Both the position numbers and the translations under genes were made by a program. 64,000 nt of DNA, taken from NCBI GenBank assembly GCA_039545315.1, contig BCIM01000003.1, forward strand, positions 363,799-427,798, read 5' to 3'. The notes beneath the pieces are model-generated. The model was given only the letters and a program-made list of their open reading frames with translations, did not search any database and was not told where the DNA came from. Positions 1 through 12,568 of the stretch are shown piece by piece (the first letter of the stretch is position 1; every line of letters begins with the position of its first letter). The stretch comes from Kondoa malvinella. Its lineage: Eukaryota > Basidiomycota > Agaricostilbomycetes > Agaricostilbales > Kondoaceae.

Positions 1-190
1 TACTCGCTTCAGGCAACTATTTCCTCCACTTACTCTTGCTACCTCTCTCTTTTTCAAGGCAAGTCGCTCAGGTTCTCCAGTCTGAATGGATCTCTTGTTT
101 GCCCTGTCCGCTGAGCAAGTCGCGTACACACCTGTACATGTAGCAACGGCATTAGACTTCCACTACTATCTACAAGAACATCCATCGCAA

Positions 191-3100
191 TCAGAAGATC
201 AAATCACCCTGCGGTTCCAGCTGCAGCTTCCTCTTCTGTTCTATCTCGACCAGCACTCTCCACTCCGGCTTCCCTACGGCCTGAGCTTTCAATGCTCTAG
301 CTTCCTTTGCAATCTTGTCTCCGGATCCCTCGCCCAAATTCTCCAACAGCTTGGCAATCACCTGTAGAGCAGTACCGTATCGCTGCTTGCGCATGTGGTA
401 TTTTGCAGCTTGTAGAGCGAAGGCATTGTCTGAGGTTTCGCTTTCAACCCATTGACGGTAGGAGTGCATGACTGAAGCATAATCGGATGCCTCGGCAATT
501 GAAGTAGGCGATTGGTTGCGAGACACAGCTTCATAGCTATCATCGGTTGACGTTTCATGTGATTCGTCGTTGCTCTCGCGAGCGAAGAGCACCTTGACTT
601 TGCGATTGTAAGCCAGTAGGAGAGCTGCCTTTTGTTCAGTCGTCTTCTCGGCTGCTTTTCGCTCTTCGGCTGTATCGTTCGACTTCTTTGGCAGACCGTT
701 GGCCCGAGCTAGATCATGCACGTTGATCTCGGCGAGGACAGCATCAGCTGCTTTCAGAATCTGATCTTCGAGTGACCGATCGCCTGTTTCGTCCTTGAGT
801 GATTCAAGCTTGGCTACCAGAAGCGGTAGATGGTGAGAGTAATCTTTGAGAAGCGTGTCAAGGTAGTTGGTCTTCTCGCTTTCGTCTTTGATCTTCTTGG
901 CCATTTCGAGCTGCAAATCGACTAGCAATTGCTTCTCTTCATCCTTTTCTTCGTCATCCTTCTTATCTTCGGGCGCTTTGGGCGGCAGCGTGTAGTAGAC
1001 CGGTCGTCCAAGCTTACTCGCATCTCCGGACAGAGCAAAGTTGCCAATAAGAATATCGCCTGCTGCTGCATCTTTGTACAGATCACCGCTTGCATCAGAT
1101 GGTATGCTAGCTTTGACAACGATGGACCGCAGCTATCATATGTCAGCTTACAGGACTGGACACGCAAGGAAAAGAATACCTCTCCGGGCTTCACTTTAAC
1201 ATTTGTGAACTTGTTGGGCTTCTCCGCGGTCAATCCATCATAACGATCCCGATATAAGTTGAAGGCCAGTCCCTTGGCTTTGCCTTCCAATTTCGCGTCG
1301 AGAGCCATAACCAAGCCTTTCTGCTTCTCTAGCACCTTGACGTCTTGATGAAGAAGACTCAAGCACATAGTGTAGTCGCCCTTGTCTAGATCGGCAATCT
1401 CTTTGTCGTACATGTCGAGCCATCGGACTACACGGCCATTCTTGTCCGTGAGCACCATCATGACGCCAAAAGGTCCATCATAAAGGTGATTGGAGGTAGC
1501 AAATCTTGGGGTGATTGAGCTCTTTTTCGATAGCTTAACGTCGTAAGTCAGCTTGAGCTGGTATAAAGATTTGCCGCTGGGTAGATTGTTGCGAGCCGAT
1601 AGACTGTTGATCTTGGAGGACTTTGGGCGAAGCATCTTGCGACGAGACTCTGGCCAATACATGAGTTAGGTCCAAGCACAAGCTGATGTCTTCGTACCGA
1701 ATTTGATGCTCGGTTCCAAATTCTCTGGCCTGACAGACCCTCTCACCGGCAATTCGCGCAGCTCGTCCTCTCCGAGCATCAAAACATCATGGCCCGAGTG
1801 CAGACCATGGAAATCAACAGTGACTTCGATATCTGCTCGACCGATTGCATTCCAAGCTTGAGTAGCACACAATTCCAAAGTAGAGCCACCAGTAACGACC
1901 ATTTTGCGAGTAATGGGTTCACCAGCATTTGCGAGAGAAAAGACATAGGCGTTTTCGGTCTTGCTGAGTCTTTGATGCGGCAACACTTGGACACAATGCA
2001 TCCAAAATTGGATTGGTGTAGCGTGACCAGCAGACGTAATCTTCAGTTCTGCGCTCACTGCGCCATCAGGAACAGCAACAAAGTGTCGCTTGATTGTGCC
2101 GGATGTGTAGGAGTGCGAGAAGCAATAGACGGGCGAGGTGAGGACGTCAGGTCTGACTACTGTGACAGGAATGCTGAAAAGGGTTCTTCCGCCAGCGAAA
2201 GCTTTGATTTGCGCAGTGTTCAGACCGGCGTCCAGTTGAGTTGGATCCACTTTGATGGCGAAAGTTCGACCGTTGCCTTGAACTGCGACGAATTGGGGAA
2301 CAGATACCCAGCTGGCACTGGCAGAAAGAGTACAATCTAGATTGATCTCGTATAGCTTCTTCGTCTCGGCTTCTTTCAGCTTAGGGGTGACCTGTACTTG
2401 GAATTGCTGAACGCTGTCTGTATTGTATGCTTCTCGCAGATAGACACCGCGCATGGCTTCTCCACGACCGGTAGGTGTGACTTGAATGTCCCATTCTGCG
2501 TCCTCGTCGGGAATCTTCTGGTGCTCAAGCAGGTAGTCGTATGCTTTCTCAACCTGCAAGAGACCGGTATTCAATGGATCGCCAATGTCTTTTGAGGTGG
2601 CTTCGATGGCCTTCTTGACTCGTGCAGGAGTCCAAGGAATCTTATTTGCCTTGAGTGCCGACAATACCAGACTGATGGCTCCGCAGGCAGAAGGTGAACT
2701 CATCGAAGTACCGTTCATGAGTTGAGCAATGTGTAGATTGTATGTAGGCACGCCAGTGATCGCGGCTCCAGGTGCGAAGCTGACTCGCAGTCAGCTCATG
2801 CTTCCAATTCGAGAGCTAGCTAGCTTACCAGGTCACACCTACTGCTCCATCCGCTGTGGGACCTCTACTTGACCAAGTGTATGTGGAAGCAGGAACCTTG
2901 TCTAGCAGCGCATACATGCTAGCTTGCATTGAAGGCGTCTCATAAGCACTTGCAGGTCATCAGCAATCTTGAATGCCTGTGCAAGGTGAACACCTACCCG
3001 ATAGTAACGAGTGCATCACCAGCAGCGGGAGAACCAACAGTGCTCAAAGCTGGACCTGCGTTTCCTGCACTAGTGACAAAGATCACATCTCTCTTGCGAA

Positions 3101-4488
3101 CCACTTCCTGCACAAGCTGCTCCAAGAAAGCTCCTTTACGCTCCATTAGCCAAGCCGAGTCCTCGCCGAAAGACATGTTGGCGATATCACAGCCTGAATC
3201 CAGGATAGCCTTGCTAGCGCGAAGAAGAGCTTGGTGTGTTTCCATGCCGTTCACGCGAGGATCCCCGATAAGCAGAGACTAAGCAAAGGTAAGAAATGCT
3301 TGCAGCTGTCAACCCTAAAGCATACCACTATCTCGACGCCAGGAGCGATGCCATTAATTTCAGGCTGGTCTTTGTGTTGGGATGCAATGATAGATGCGAC
3401 GTGAGAGCCATGCGAGCCAGACACTGTCAATCTGGTCAGTATGAGCTGGAGTCTCGAAAACGCAAACGCACAAGTAACGATAGAGAGAATGTCGCCCTCC
3501 TCATAGAAGTTGTAGGAATAGCTAAGTAGATCTTGTGTACCGAATTGTTGGTATTTCTTCTCCGTTTTGAAATTCGTCATGGGCTCGATCTTGCTCAGAT
3601 TCAAAACGAAAGGACTCCCGTCTTCATTAAGGATGGGTATTGTTTCTTGCTCGCCTTCTCCGCCTCCGAGGACAGCACGAAAGTGTTCTCCATCATGCCA
3701 TGAAATCACGTCAATCACTGGACCAGCGTCTTCCGTCTTGCTCAACTCTTGAATAGCGGAAATCCGATCCTCTAAATCCTTCTTGACTAATTTCAATCGC
3801 TCTTTGTCTCCCTCGCTTGGTGCCTCAACGTCCACTTTGTTTCCATCCGGACTGATATACTCCTTGCTTTCTTTCGCCTTGTCACCCTTTTTCACCTTCT
3901 CCTCCGACTGCTGACGTTCAAAAGCCGCTAATTCCCGATGCGCACCAGCCAGCAGTGCACTAAACTTGAGATCAAGCTTGCTTGCTCGTTCCTTCTTTCG
4001 ACGAGAGATTAGATCATCAGGCCAGAACTCCCAGGCTCGTTTATAGCCAGTCTTCCACTTTCCTGTTGGATTCTTCCATGATGTTGATGCAGTTACAATA
4101 CGACCTGAAGGTGATGGGAGGTAGATCTTATCGCTTGATGTAGAAGGCGAAGGAAGTGGTTCGACGGGTTTGAGGGCTACGTCGCCGGCAGAAGTACAAT
4201 CGATCAGATCGTGTATACAATGACTTAGGCCATGTGTTGCTGGATCAACACCTGTCTGCAGCAGACTATTTGTCAGATGCTTGGGCTCATCGATAAGAAG
4301 TACTCACATCAAGCACAGCAACGCGAATCCCTCGTCCATTATGGCCAGTGCGAGCAATGAAAGAGTCTATAGAGTTGTAATGAGCCAAGATCTATGCATT
4401 TTATAGCGAGCAGACACGCACCAGCCTGTGTTTCTTTGGGCAGTAGTCCAGCCAGCGGAAATGGGCTTGTCTGAGGGAAGCTGCTCAT
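191..4488 (-). CDS. Tripeptidyl-peptidase II (giant subtilisin-family serine peptidase)
   Basis: A cytosolic serine peptidase that removes tripeptides from the N-termini of peptides released by the proteasome. All the subtilisin catalytic elements are visible: Asp in VLDTGVDPA (split by an intron near 4260-4310), His in SGSHGSHVAS, oxyanion Asn in TSAGNAGPA and Ser in NGTSMSSPSA. The remaining two thirds match the TPP II beta-sandwich and helical C-terminal regions, ending at FQ..GDLIF-type sequence near 191. I place the start at MSSFPQTSPF because the next exon continues with the conserved FIARTGHNGRGIRVAVLD block. At least eight short introns are needed. One at about 1133-1180 joins KPGE to LRSIVV and restores a frame that otherwise looks broken. 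I estimate about 1,300 residues, close to the family's roughly 1,250. The gene appears intact. Family assignment is firm; exact borders of some middle exons are inferred. Confidence 0.93.
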
Positions 4489-4995
4489 GGCTTTCAATGG
4501 TCCAATAGCGCTCCTGAGAGACGCTGCGAGCCGAATTGTGCGAAAACTTTGAGAGAGGACTTGGTGGTGACGGATAGATAGTAAGATGAGAAGCGCGGGG
4601 AAGTCTATCGAGCGTCGTCAGCCAGATCTATCTGAGTAATGGCTCATTGCAGATGAACCAGATCTATGGTACAAGTTACAGATGACACAAAGAGAGTTAG
4701 AGAAGAAGGATGTCCGACTATTCCTGATCGCCGCGTTCAAACTGCCATTTCTGCTTGATTGACATAGGCGCCATCTCTTTGCCTGAGCCGACAACGCCAA
4801 CTGTAAGAAGAAGTAACAGAGCATCAGCTAATGTTTGTGCGACTGCAATGATCTTTGATGAGGGAAAAGGCAGGGGAGGATCAAGAGGTTGCTGCGACAT
4901 GTAAAGCATGCGCGTCATATAGCATGCGCAGGTAGCATATGCGGCGCTATAGAGCGATCGTCGATTGGCCGGTCGACGATTCCAGCATGCAAAGA
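4489..4995. other. Intergenic region, no gene seen
   Basis: About 500 bases between the start of tripeptidyl-peptidase II and the stop of the splicing factor gene, both on the minus strand. It should hold the promoter of the peptidase gene and the 3' end of the upstream gene. Open frames here are short, show no family resemblance and overlap on both strands. I see no TATA box or repeat worth calling. Confidence 0.5.
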
Positions 4996-5906
4996 TCAGC
5001 GAATGCTTGACACATCGGAATTCGAGGACATTACGCATGCGCCAATCCGCGAGCCAAAGTGCAAATCCAAAAGAAGCGGAAAACTAAGGCCAACTGGATG
5101 TTGTAGAACAAGAATGAAGCTATGAAACGAATTCTTACCTCTGCCTGTAGCCGAAGCAGGGGATGCGAATTGCGAAGAGCCTTGTACACCGGGTATGGAG
5201 ATGCCTGTCGGTGATCTCATCAGCATATAGCTCACAGTGAGCAAACTGACGCCGAACCGACCTTTCTTAGCGCCTTTGGTAGCGAATTTCTGCCAACTGG
5301 CCTTTTTCTCATTCTGTTCTGCATTCTTTTGCTGCCTCGTCTCTTGCTTTTTATCATATTTCTTCTTCTTCTTTTCCCTTTCTGCATCTTCCGCGCTAAT
5401 CTCCATTGCTCTTTTCTTATCCACGCTCAAAGCTTTTACATCCCCTAGTCCCAGCACTTCCGAGCTCGTATAACCCTTGAATATGACCGTGTAGACTGGA
5501 TTGTCCGTAGACCCGCTAATGGAAATCACTCGAGCAGGGTAAAACTTGCCATCCCGATATTTCGCAGTCACTTCGTCACCTGCACTCACAGCTGGTGCAC
5601 TACTAGATGGAGCCTTCCGCTTCTTGTCGACTGGTGTACTGCTGCCTGAGGCTTTGGGTGTTTCAGTCTTTTTAGGCGCCGGTGCAGCAGCAGCAGGGGC
5701 GGATTGCGAGTCGAGGTATTCTTTCGTTAAAGCAATCAAGTTCTCAAGCTCTTCCTTGAGATTTATGAGTTCGCTGTTGGTCGGGTCAGCGGCGTAGGCC
5801 TCCTTGACAGATTTGAGCTGTTCATGGTAAATCAGTGCGAGGTCCAATAGCAAGGGAATTCAGGCCTTACCTGGTAGATGTACGAGTCTAGATCTTCGCG
5901 CTCCAT
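4996..5906 (-). CDS. Tudor-domain splicing factor SPF30 / SMNDC1
   Basis: A nuclear survival-motor-neuron-related splicing factor needed for spliceosome assembly. The N-terminus has the typical helical region: MEREDLDSYIYQ, then an intron, then LKSVKEAYAADPTNSEL, followed by a leucine-rich helix. An alanine/proline linker leads to a Tudor domain starting SAGDEVTAKYRDGKFYPARV with the aromatic and acidic residues that read dimethyl-arginine. A lysine-rich stretch and a KKGRSPTGIS tail follow. Start chosen at the first ATG of the short first exon (5904-5906). A 42-nt intron joins KKGR to SPTGIS. The last intron has two possible acceptors 10 nt apart, giving either a tail that starts RVGLSFPLLL (stop at 4996) or a shorter one ending near 5033. 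The first resembles the family's GKVGVTG ending and is my choice. Confidence 0.88.
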
Positions 5907-6250
5907 ATTTTAACAGGTCTACTAGGCAGGGCAGAGCGAATGCGGCGAGGCTGGGTGACGGTATTGGGTCAAGCGAGAAATGAGCATGTCAACGAAGTGT
6001 CGAAGGTCTCATCGATTGGTCTGTAACACTGCTACTACTCTAGTCAAGAACAGCATTGCATAGTGCATTCTAATTAATAATACTATAATACAAAGGTGTT
6101 CTACTTTCGATATTTGCGTGGGTTCTGGCCTCTAGTCGCTCTGTACAATTCCTTCCTGCTCTGGAGTGTCTATTGCTGAGGCTTGCCAGACTCGAAGCTA
6201 TAGCACGCGCAAACGTAAGCAATTCGGACGCTACTAGAGATATTGCAGGC
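5907..6250. other. Intergenic region, no gene seen
   Basis: About 340 bases between the stop codon of the AspRS-DUF2156 fusion gene and the start of SPF30. It is AT-richer around 6060-6100. It is expected to hold the SPF30 promoter and the fusion gene's 3' untranslated region. No open frame here has recognisable similarity. Confidence 0.5.
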
Positions 6251-9200
6251 TTACTCGTCCGGCTTGATAGCCTGTAATGTCGACATGATCGCCTCGACAC
6301 CCTTCAAGCCAAGCGAGCTACACGCATAGGCATGAGCGAAGCAACAACCACTGATATCAGGACTCTTACTGTTTTGGGAAACAAACATATTGAGGGTCAG
6401 CTTCGGCACCAAATTTCTCCTTGAATCCAGCTCGGTCTGCCAAGTGGAATTGCTTGACGATGGTCGAATAGGTCTTCGATAGAAGCTTGACTCTCATTCC
6501 CCAACTAGGTGGCTAAAGTCAGCAAATGTCGTTTGGAGGGCACAGATGGACTAACTCTTTGCCGATCGGTACAAGACTATATGTCTCGTCAGTACAACAC
6601 CTTACAGATGCCTGGAGATGTGCTTACTTTGGCGGCGCTGCGCCACCGAATGTAGCGTTCGAAATACCAGCCTTGCCCATGTTCTCGATTGCAGTGTACA
6701 TAATCATTTCAATTGTTCCTGCCGGCGCACCAGGGAAATCGAGCGAGTATTTGACCTGATAACCAAATGTCTTTGCAAGCTGAGCTAAAGCGACCAGACC
6801 GACGATCTGCGGCAGTCGCGTATAAGTCGGGGACATTGCCAGCAGAGATAGCTCAAAGTACACACCTCATCGTTCTTATCAGTTGCATAGAAGTAGCGGC
6901 GATGTTCAGGATCATCCCAGGGTCGCAGACTGGCAGTGTACATCTGGGCTGTGAAAGACAGAGATATCAGCCGACCGTATCCCGACAACCACTTAAAAAC
7001 GTACTGCCTGATCGGTTCTTCTTCCAGTCCTTCATCTTGATATTGATCTTCTGGATGATATCGTCTGGTAGCGCTGCATCTGCAGTGTGCACTTTGACGC
7101 CTTCCCTTTCTGCGCGATTGATCTTCGTTCGGACTTGCTTGTCTGCTGTCTCGAGGTTGACCTTGCGTGGATCGATGCGTTGTTCCGCTGCTGCTATCAA
7201 GCAGGACCAATGCAGTTGCTCGCCAACGACTTTCTGAGTAGCGAGATCGACGCTGACAAAAACAGGTTTGAGCTTCTTGTCATGCAGGTATCGAGTGAAA
7301 GCTTTGATCACTTCTAAAAGCTGAGAATCGTCGCATAGCGGTCGACCCCAGCAAATAGCATAGTTGTCTTGTGCCTTGTAGCCTGTCAGATAAGGTAAGC
7401 TTCGCAGTACGAAAAGTACACTGAGGCAAATCAACTGACCACATATCGCACCAGTCTCCTGATGCTGCCATATTGTCCAGAAAGGATCGAACCACGATGT
7501 CGCTGCAGAATCACCATACGCAGGAATAAGTTGAGCCAGAGTAGGCATGGGCGGATGTTCGCCTTCATCGCGCTTCTTGACGAATTGTAACGTACTGACA
7601 GCTGGTCCACGAAGCGAGTCGCCATCTGCAGGTGCAAAGACAATGTCGTCGACTTCCTTGTCTCTTCGAGGGAAAGAGCGAGGATCCCTGGGGTATAGAG
7701 ATGCCCATCGAATGTTGCCCAACTTGAGGAAGAGGAAGACGACACGTTCGAGACCTGTACGTCTCGAATCAGATCTATGCTGACGGATACGTGAAACAAG
7801 GCGTACCAATACCTCCGCCACCATGAGGTGGCATACCCTGCCTAAACCCAGACACGTAATCCATCATTGTTGCTGGATCTACACCAGCATCCTTCATTCT
7901 CGCTTCGAGCATGGGCGCATTGTGAATACGTTGACCACCTGACAGAATCTCTTCTCCTCGAATGAAGAAATCGCACGAGTTGGAACGCTTCGGGTCTTCA
8001 GCATCAGGCATAGCTGTACACATTTCCTTAGATGGTTTCACATCACAGCCAACAGCCACCTACTGTAGAAAGGTCTCGCATCCAATGGGAACTTGTCGAG
8101 AATGTAGTAATCTGTGCCAAACTTTTCTTTGACCAATTGACCCAACCTTCTCTCGGTAGCAGTGCTGAAATCTTCATATGGGTCAATAGGTTGATCGTTG
8201 TCCTTCCATCCACTCTCGTTGAGGAGTTGAACACCATCCGCAAAGTGCAATTTGAGCGTCTTTTCCGGGAAAACAAGGTCTTCAGAAGGGTAGTACTTGC
8301 GCACAGTATCCAGTTCTCGGCGGTATTCTGATTGCAGACCTCGGAAGATGGACTTGAGCGCATTGTCGAGCATATCGACCACTTCATGGTAATCTTCTTC
8401 AATGGTCATTTCCAAATCCATACCGGTGAATTCAGTCAAGTGACGGTGAGTGTTGGAGTTCTCAGCACGGAAGACAGGACCAATCTCGTATACGCGCTCA
8501 AAGTCGGCCGCAATGGCCATTTGTTTACCAAGCTGAGGAGATTGCGCAAGAAAAGAGGGTCGGCCAAAGTAGTCGACCTTGAACACACTGGCTCCTGATT
8601 CTGTTCCACCTCCCTGTTCTGGATATAAGCTGAACGTAGCTAGGATAGCACACAAGACAAACCTGGAATTTGCTCGAGTGAATTTCGGTAAAGTGCTGAG
8701 AGTCGAGGTATGAACGGAAGAAGCGACCGACAGCTGATTGAATACGGAAGATGGCTTGAGAAGCATCGGCACGAAGGTCGATCAAGCGGTTCTCAAGGCG
8801 AGTCTGGTTGGATATACTGCTAGCGATTTCGCCGCCCTGTCAATCCCCAGATTGAACATCAGCTTATGCTGATTAACAACGACTTGGCACTGACAGCATT
8901 GGTGTGTAGAAGAGCTCTGTCGATGTCCTCAACATGGATTGGAAGGGGTTCTGTGACTGTCCCAACAACAAAGATCTGTCCGGTTGACCAGCGTTAGAGA
9001 TGTATCTCAGCAAACTAGCCTACGAACCTGTTCGATCTTTACTTCAAACTGATGAATAGTCGCGCTGTGTACTTCATGATCTTTGCTCTTCGGTACTTGA
9101 AGCAGACCTTTGACCAATACAGTAGTTTCACGAGGCAGTCGCTCAGTCCACCGAACCATGTTCTCCGACACTTGTTCCTCTCTAGTGACAAGCACACCTT

Positions 9201-9930
9201 GGACCGTGTTGTAATGCTGTCTGAAGACGATGAATGCCAGATTGGCGCTCTTTGGACGGATGTGATGTATGCGAGCTCTAAACACGACGACATCGCCTTC
9301 ACTCTTGTTGGCCATGTCTTCAATCTCGTCTCTGTGGAATTCTGTGGAACGTTGAGCAACGTGACGTTTGCCAAGCGCGAGATGAAACGTACTTCTAGGT
9401 TCCGTCTTTCGCACGACACTGAATTCGCCATAGTTTCGGTTCAAAGGGTCCTACAGGCATGGTTAGCGCGACATTGTAATACAGAGGATGAAACGCACCT
9501 TGTCATAAGCTTCTCTGTGCTGGCGGTCAATCTCAGCAGCCGCTTCCCGCGCTTTACGACGCTTTTCGTCCTTTTCTCTCCTACGAGCCTTCTTCTTCTC
9601 TTGAGCTTCAGCATGAGCATGCCCAGAGCCATCCGAAGAGCTAGACGACCTTCTTGAATTTGAAGGTCTGAGAGGTATCGTCCGAATCCGGTCTACCAAG
9701 TTTTTGTGATGCGGCGCTGCGCTATGAGCATCAGACGTCGGCGTGTTGTGTCCTGAGCGACGAGTATCTTCGCTGCGTCTAGGGGAAGCAGCGCCGGGGC
9801 TTGACACGCCAGACTTGTGACTATCTTGCGTGTTCTCACGCGAAAGGCTGGACTTGTCTTCCTTGTGTCCGCTGCTACCATGATGCAACAGCTTACTGCC
9901 TAACTTCTTCAGTGGGTTGCCTGGCGCCAT
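6251..9930 (-). CDS. erdS: Aspartyl-tRNA synthetase fused to DUF2156: ergosteryl-3-beta-O-L-aspartate synthase
   Basis: A bifunctional enzyme that charges tRNA with aspartate and is known in other fungi to transfer that aspartate to ergosterol. The start MAPGNPLKKLGSK begins a Ser/Lys/Arg-rich extension. After it come an OB-fold anticodon-binding domain (VFRARIHHIRP) and a complete class II catalytic core: motif 2 region GPVFRAENSNTHRHLTEF, and motif 3 GGIGLERVVFLFLKL ending at YPRDPRSFP. A normal cytosolic AspRS would stop there. This frame continues through a linker into a DUF2156 domain of about 330 residues, related to lysyl-phosphatidylglycerol synthases (TSWFDPFWTIWQHQETG, YAICWGRPLCDD, AEREGVKVHTADA). 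It ends KFGAEADPQYVCFPK then a last exon ending IKPDE. Around a dozen short introns give an estimated 950-970 residues. The neighbour on the same strand is a sterol-hydrolase-like gene. Fusion and family are clear; activity on ergosterol is inferred from characterised homologues. Confidence 0.9.
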
Positions 9931-10257
9931 CTCGAAATGACTTCTGTGTTGGTTTGCAGAAAAGCTTTCAAGAAGTCCATCGCGCCAAAATTGGAAGCTG
10001 CTTATTTATGCCGGCAACAATCTTCCGCATTGGTAAGCACACCAATGGTGAGCTCGCAGACGTCTCAACATCATTATGAGCTACATCCGCCAGCTTTGCG
10101 AACCGTGTCGACGAGATACGTCATTGCAATGCATTAGTTTCATCTACGTGTATGACAGTTGAGAGTGCTTCTAGGGTGATCCAAATGCCTTGGTATATCC
10201 TGCTGTTGCTTTGAAAAAGAAATCCGAAGAAATCCGAACGAAAGGTTGTAGGCACCG
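9931..10257. promoter_or_regulatory. Upstream region of the AspRS-DUF2156 gene
   Basis: About 330 bases between the stop of the alpha/beta-hydrolase gene and the start of the AspRS-DUF2156 gene, both on the minus strand. It should hold the fusion gene's promoter. I see no TATA box, long repeat or upstream open frame of note. The two genes are close but are separate transcription units. Confidence 0.4.
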
Positions 10258-12344
10258 TCATGTTTCAGTGCTGTGACCTTCTATTGGCTGAACATTGATA
10301 GGTGTCGTATCTTGAACAGGAGCAGCAGTATTGGCCTGCTGTACCGCGCTGTCGACCCGTTCTAATGGCATGGTACTGTTAGGTGAAGCCAAAGAGATGA
10401 ACCAAGGCGTAGCAATGTGATTCCAGAACTTGTCCTTTGACGCTTGATTCCACCAAGAGACGGTAAAGATGTCGTGAACGCCATCTTCAATCTCGTAGGA
10501 TGTCGTATCGACTCCACACTGCTTGAGCGAATCTCGGACTCTAGAAATTTCTTCTGCTAGCACTTCTGCGTTTCCGAAAGCGATGAGCTGGTTCGGCTTC
10601 AGTATAAGCCAACCAGTAGAGAGATCTGCACACACTGTCTTCGGAAAGCCTTCAAAAATTTCAGTCGAATTCTTGTATCTGAGATTGGCCGGAGACATGT
10701 ATGGGTTTTCGAAAAGAACCTTCTCCTCCCTATCTGGGCGATTACCGGCCAAAGCGGCGCGATATAGAGCTTCAGATGACGCTCAGCAGTGGTCACAATC
10801 TCATGTAGGCCAAACTTACGAGACATGGCTCTTCGATTCAGGTAGTCGGTAATTTCAGGTCCAGTCCTCTTTCGTGCACGGGCTACCGACTCTTCGTCCC
10901 ATGACGCTGTGATACTATTAGCAACATCGCGGATCAGAACGAGGTCAGCTGACCTGCATCGCAAGAAGGCTATTGTAGCATTAGCGTGGTGTTTTTGTAG
11001 AGCGCAGAAGCCTGACCGATAATACCATGCAAGCCCGAGGCATCTCATAATCCGTCTCATCCCGAAGGTAGCGTAATAGAGCCAGAGCCAGTGCGCCTTC
11101 ACAATGTCAGCCCAACTCTTTACACGAAATTACGACATACCACCAGCACTGTCGCCCACGAGCACGATGCGCTTTGGATCAATCTTAAGCACATCGACCG
11201 CGTTGACCCAGGACGAGAAGCAATCTATCAAACACCCGGGCGCCGGTGTGAAACAGCTCAGCCGGTATTCGACAGCCAGTACTGCTGTAATCCCAGGCAT
11301 TTTGACCAGATTGCGTGAGATAGCTGCTGGTGTGAAGTTCTGCAAGATCTTTCAGGCAATGAGGGGGCAGTTTGGAGAAACCAGCTCACGGGCGCCGCGC
11401 TGAGTAGGAAGCTGAAAACCCTCGTCAGAGCTATCGCGACAACATTGCAAGGAACATACTATCCACCCTGCAGAACCAATCAGTATTCGTGCTGTCTAAA
11501 AGAAGAAGCAGCTCACACCATGAAAGAAGAGAGCCACAAGTCCCTCATCCGTGCCTGCGACTTGCTCCATTGTCTTTTTAGGATATATGTAGACGCTACA
11601 AGAGTGGTCAGTAGCTGCTACGGGAAATCTATTGAGTCTCACGGTACTTTCGCAGCTCTAGCATAGCCGGAACGAAGGAAGCCCTTCAACAGCGAGGGAT
11701 CGACAGCTTCTATCCATTCGACTGAACAATCTTTCAGACTTTTTGCTCTGGGTAGCTTGTTGGGATTCTTGACAGCTGCATGTTCAAGCGTGAGCTGGAT
11801 CACAATCTAAGAAGAGAAGACTTGCGCATAGGTGTTCGCGTTCGAGAGATGAGCCATTGTAATCGATGCTCTGGCACATGATCAGCTGGTTTCAACAGCT
11901 CCGAGCTAACAGCATACCTGTCATCACCAATACAGTCTCTTTAAGTGTCCAAGAACGCCGAGGTCTTGTCTTTCTCGCTACGGCATCGTCAGACAGCCAT
12001 GCCTGAAAGCCTTGCGTGCAGTGACTCACGCAAATAGACGATACACCAGAAAGGAAACCAAAAGACCAGGCTGAGGATGGCATAGAGGAAATAGAGACCC
12101 TTGAATGGCCAATAACTCCATATTCTAGCGAGCAGCAGTAAAGTCAGCTTCTGGACGCTCGGACTTGAATGTGTCTTGACCAACCCAGCATTCTTCCACG
12201 CTTTCAAGGCATCTGGTTCAGCAATGTTTGAATCAGCCTGTACCGATCATGGTCAGCTCAGCGTGGGAAATCGCTTGTCAATGAGATTTTTACCTTCGGC
12301 GGCAAGATATTTGCAGGATCGCCAGCATTGGTCACAGTAGCCAT
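10258..12344 (-). CDS. Membrane-anchored alpha/beta-hydrolase, steryl-ester hydrolase type (candidate ErdH)
   Basis: Hormone-sensitive-lipase-like hydrolase. The start MATVTNAGDPANILPPK is followed by an intron and one strong membrane segment (LYFLYAILSLVFWFPFWCIVY), as in sterol deacetylases of the Say1/DUF2424 type. The oxyanion motif HGGGY is assembled across an intron near 11469-11516 (VALFFHG before, GGY after). The nucleophile elbow GDSAGG lies near 11150-11165, after IDPKRIVLV. A likely catalytic His is in EDGVHDIF close to the end; the acidic member is not obvious (AFGNAEVLAEEI is the usual place). About nine exons, roughly 540 residues, ending EGHSTET. It lies immediately upstream of the AspRS-DUF2156 gene on the same strand. 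In other fungi a hydrolase named ErdH removes aspartate from ergosteryl-aspartate, so this gene is a natural candidate. The hydrolase fold is certain; the substrate is inferred from context. Confidence 0.8.
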
Positions 12345-12568
12345 AAGGCGGGCTGGCTGCAGGGCAAGAAGACTTACATTTCATCTCTGCCTTGGCTCTG
12401 CCAGGGCGGGATTTGGCAATAAACAGACGGAACTATTTTTGACAAGGGCAAGGCAAGAATAGGTAACAGAAAGAAGCAACAACGAGGCCCATGCAGCAGT
12501 AATCTTGTTAACAATGCATTCCCTTGATTACATGATTTCAAACCCTCCCAATACAAAACGAAGAGCCC

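Noticed and set aside
922..1662. A separate small gene or frameshift at the end of tripeptidyl-peptidase II
   Set aside because: Short introns at about 1133-1180 and 1640-1690 join the frames exactly, so the gene is intact.
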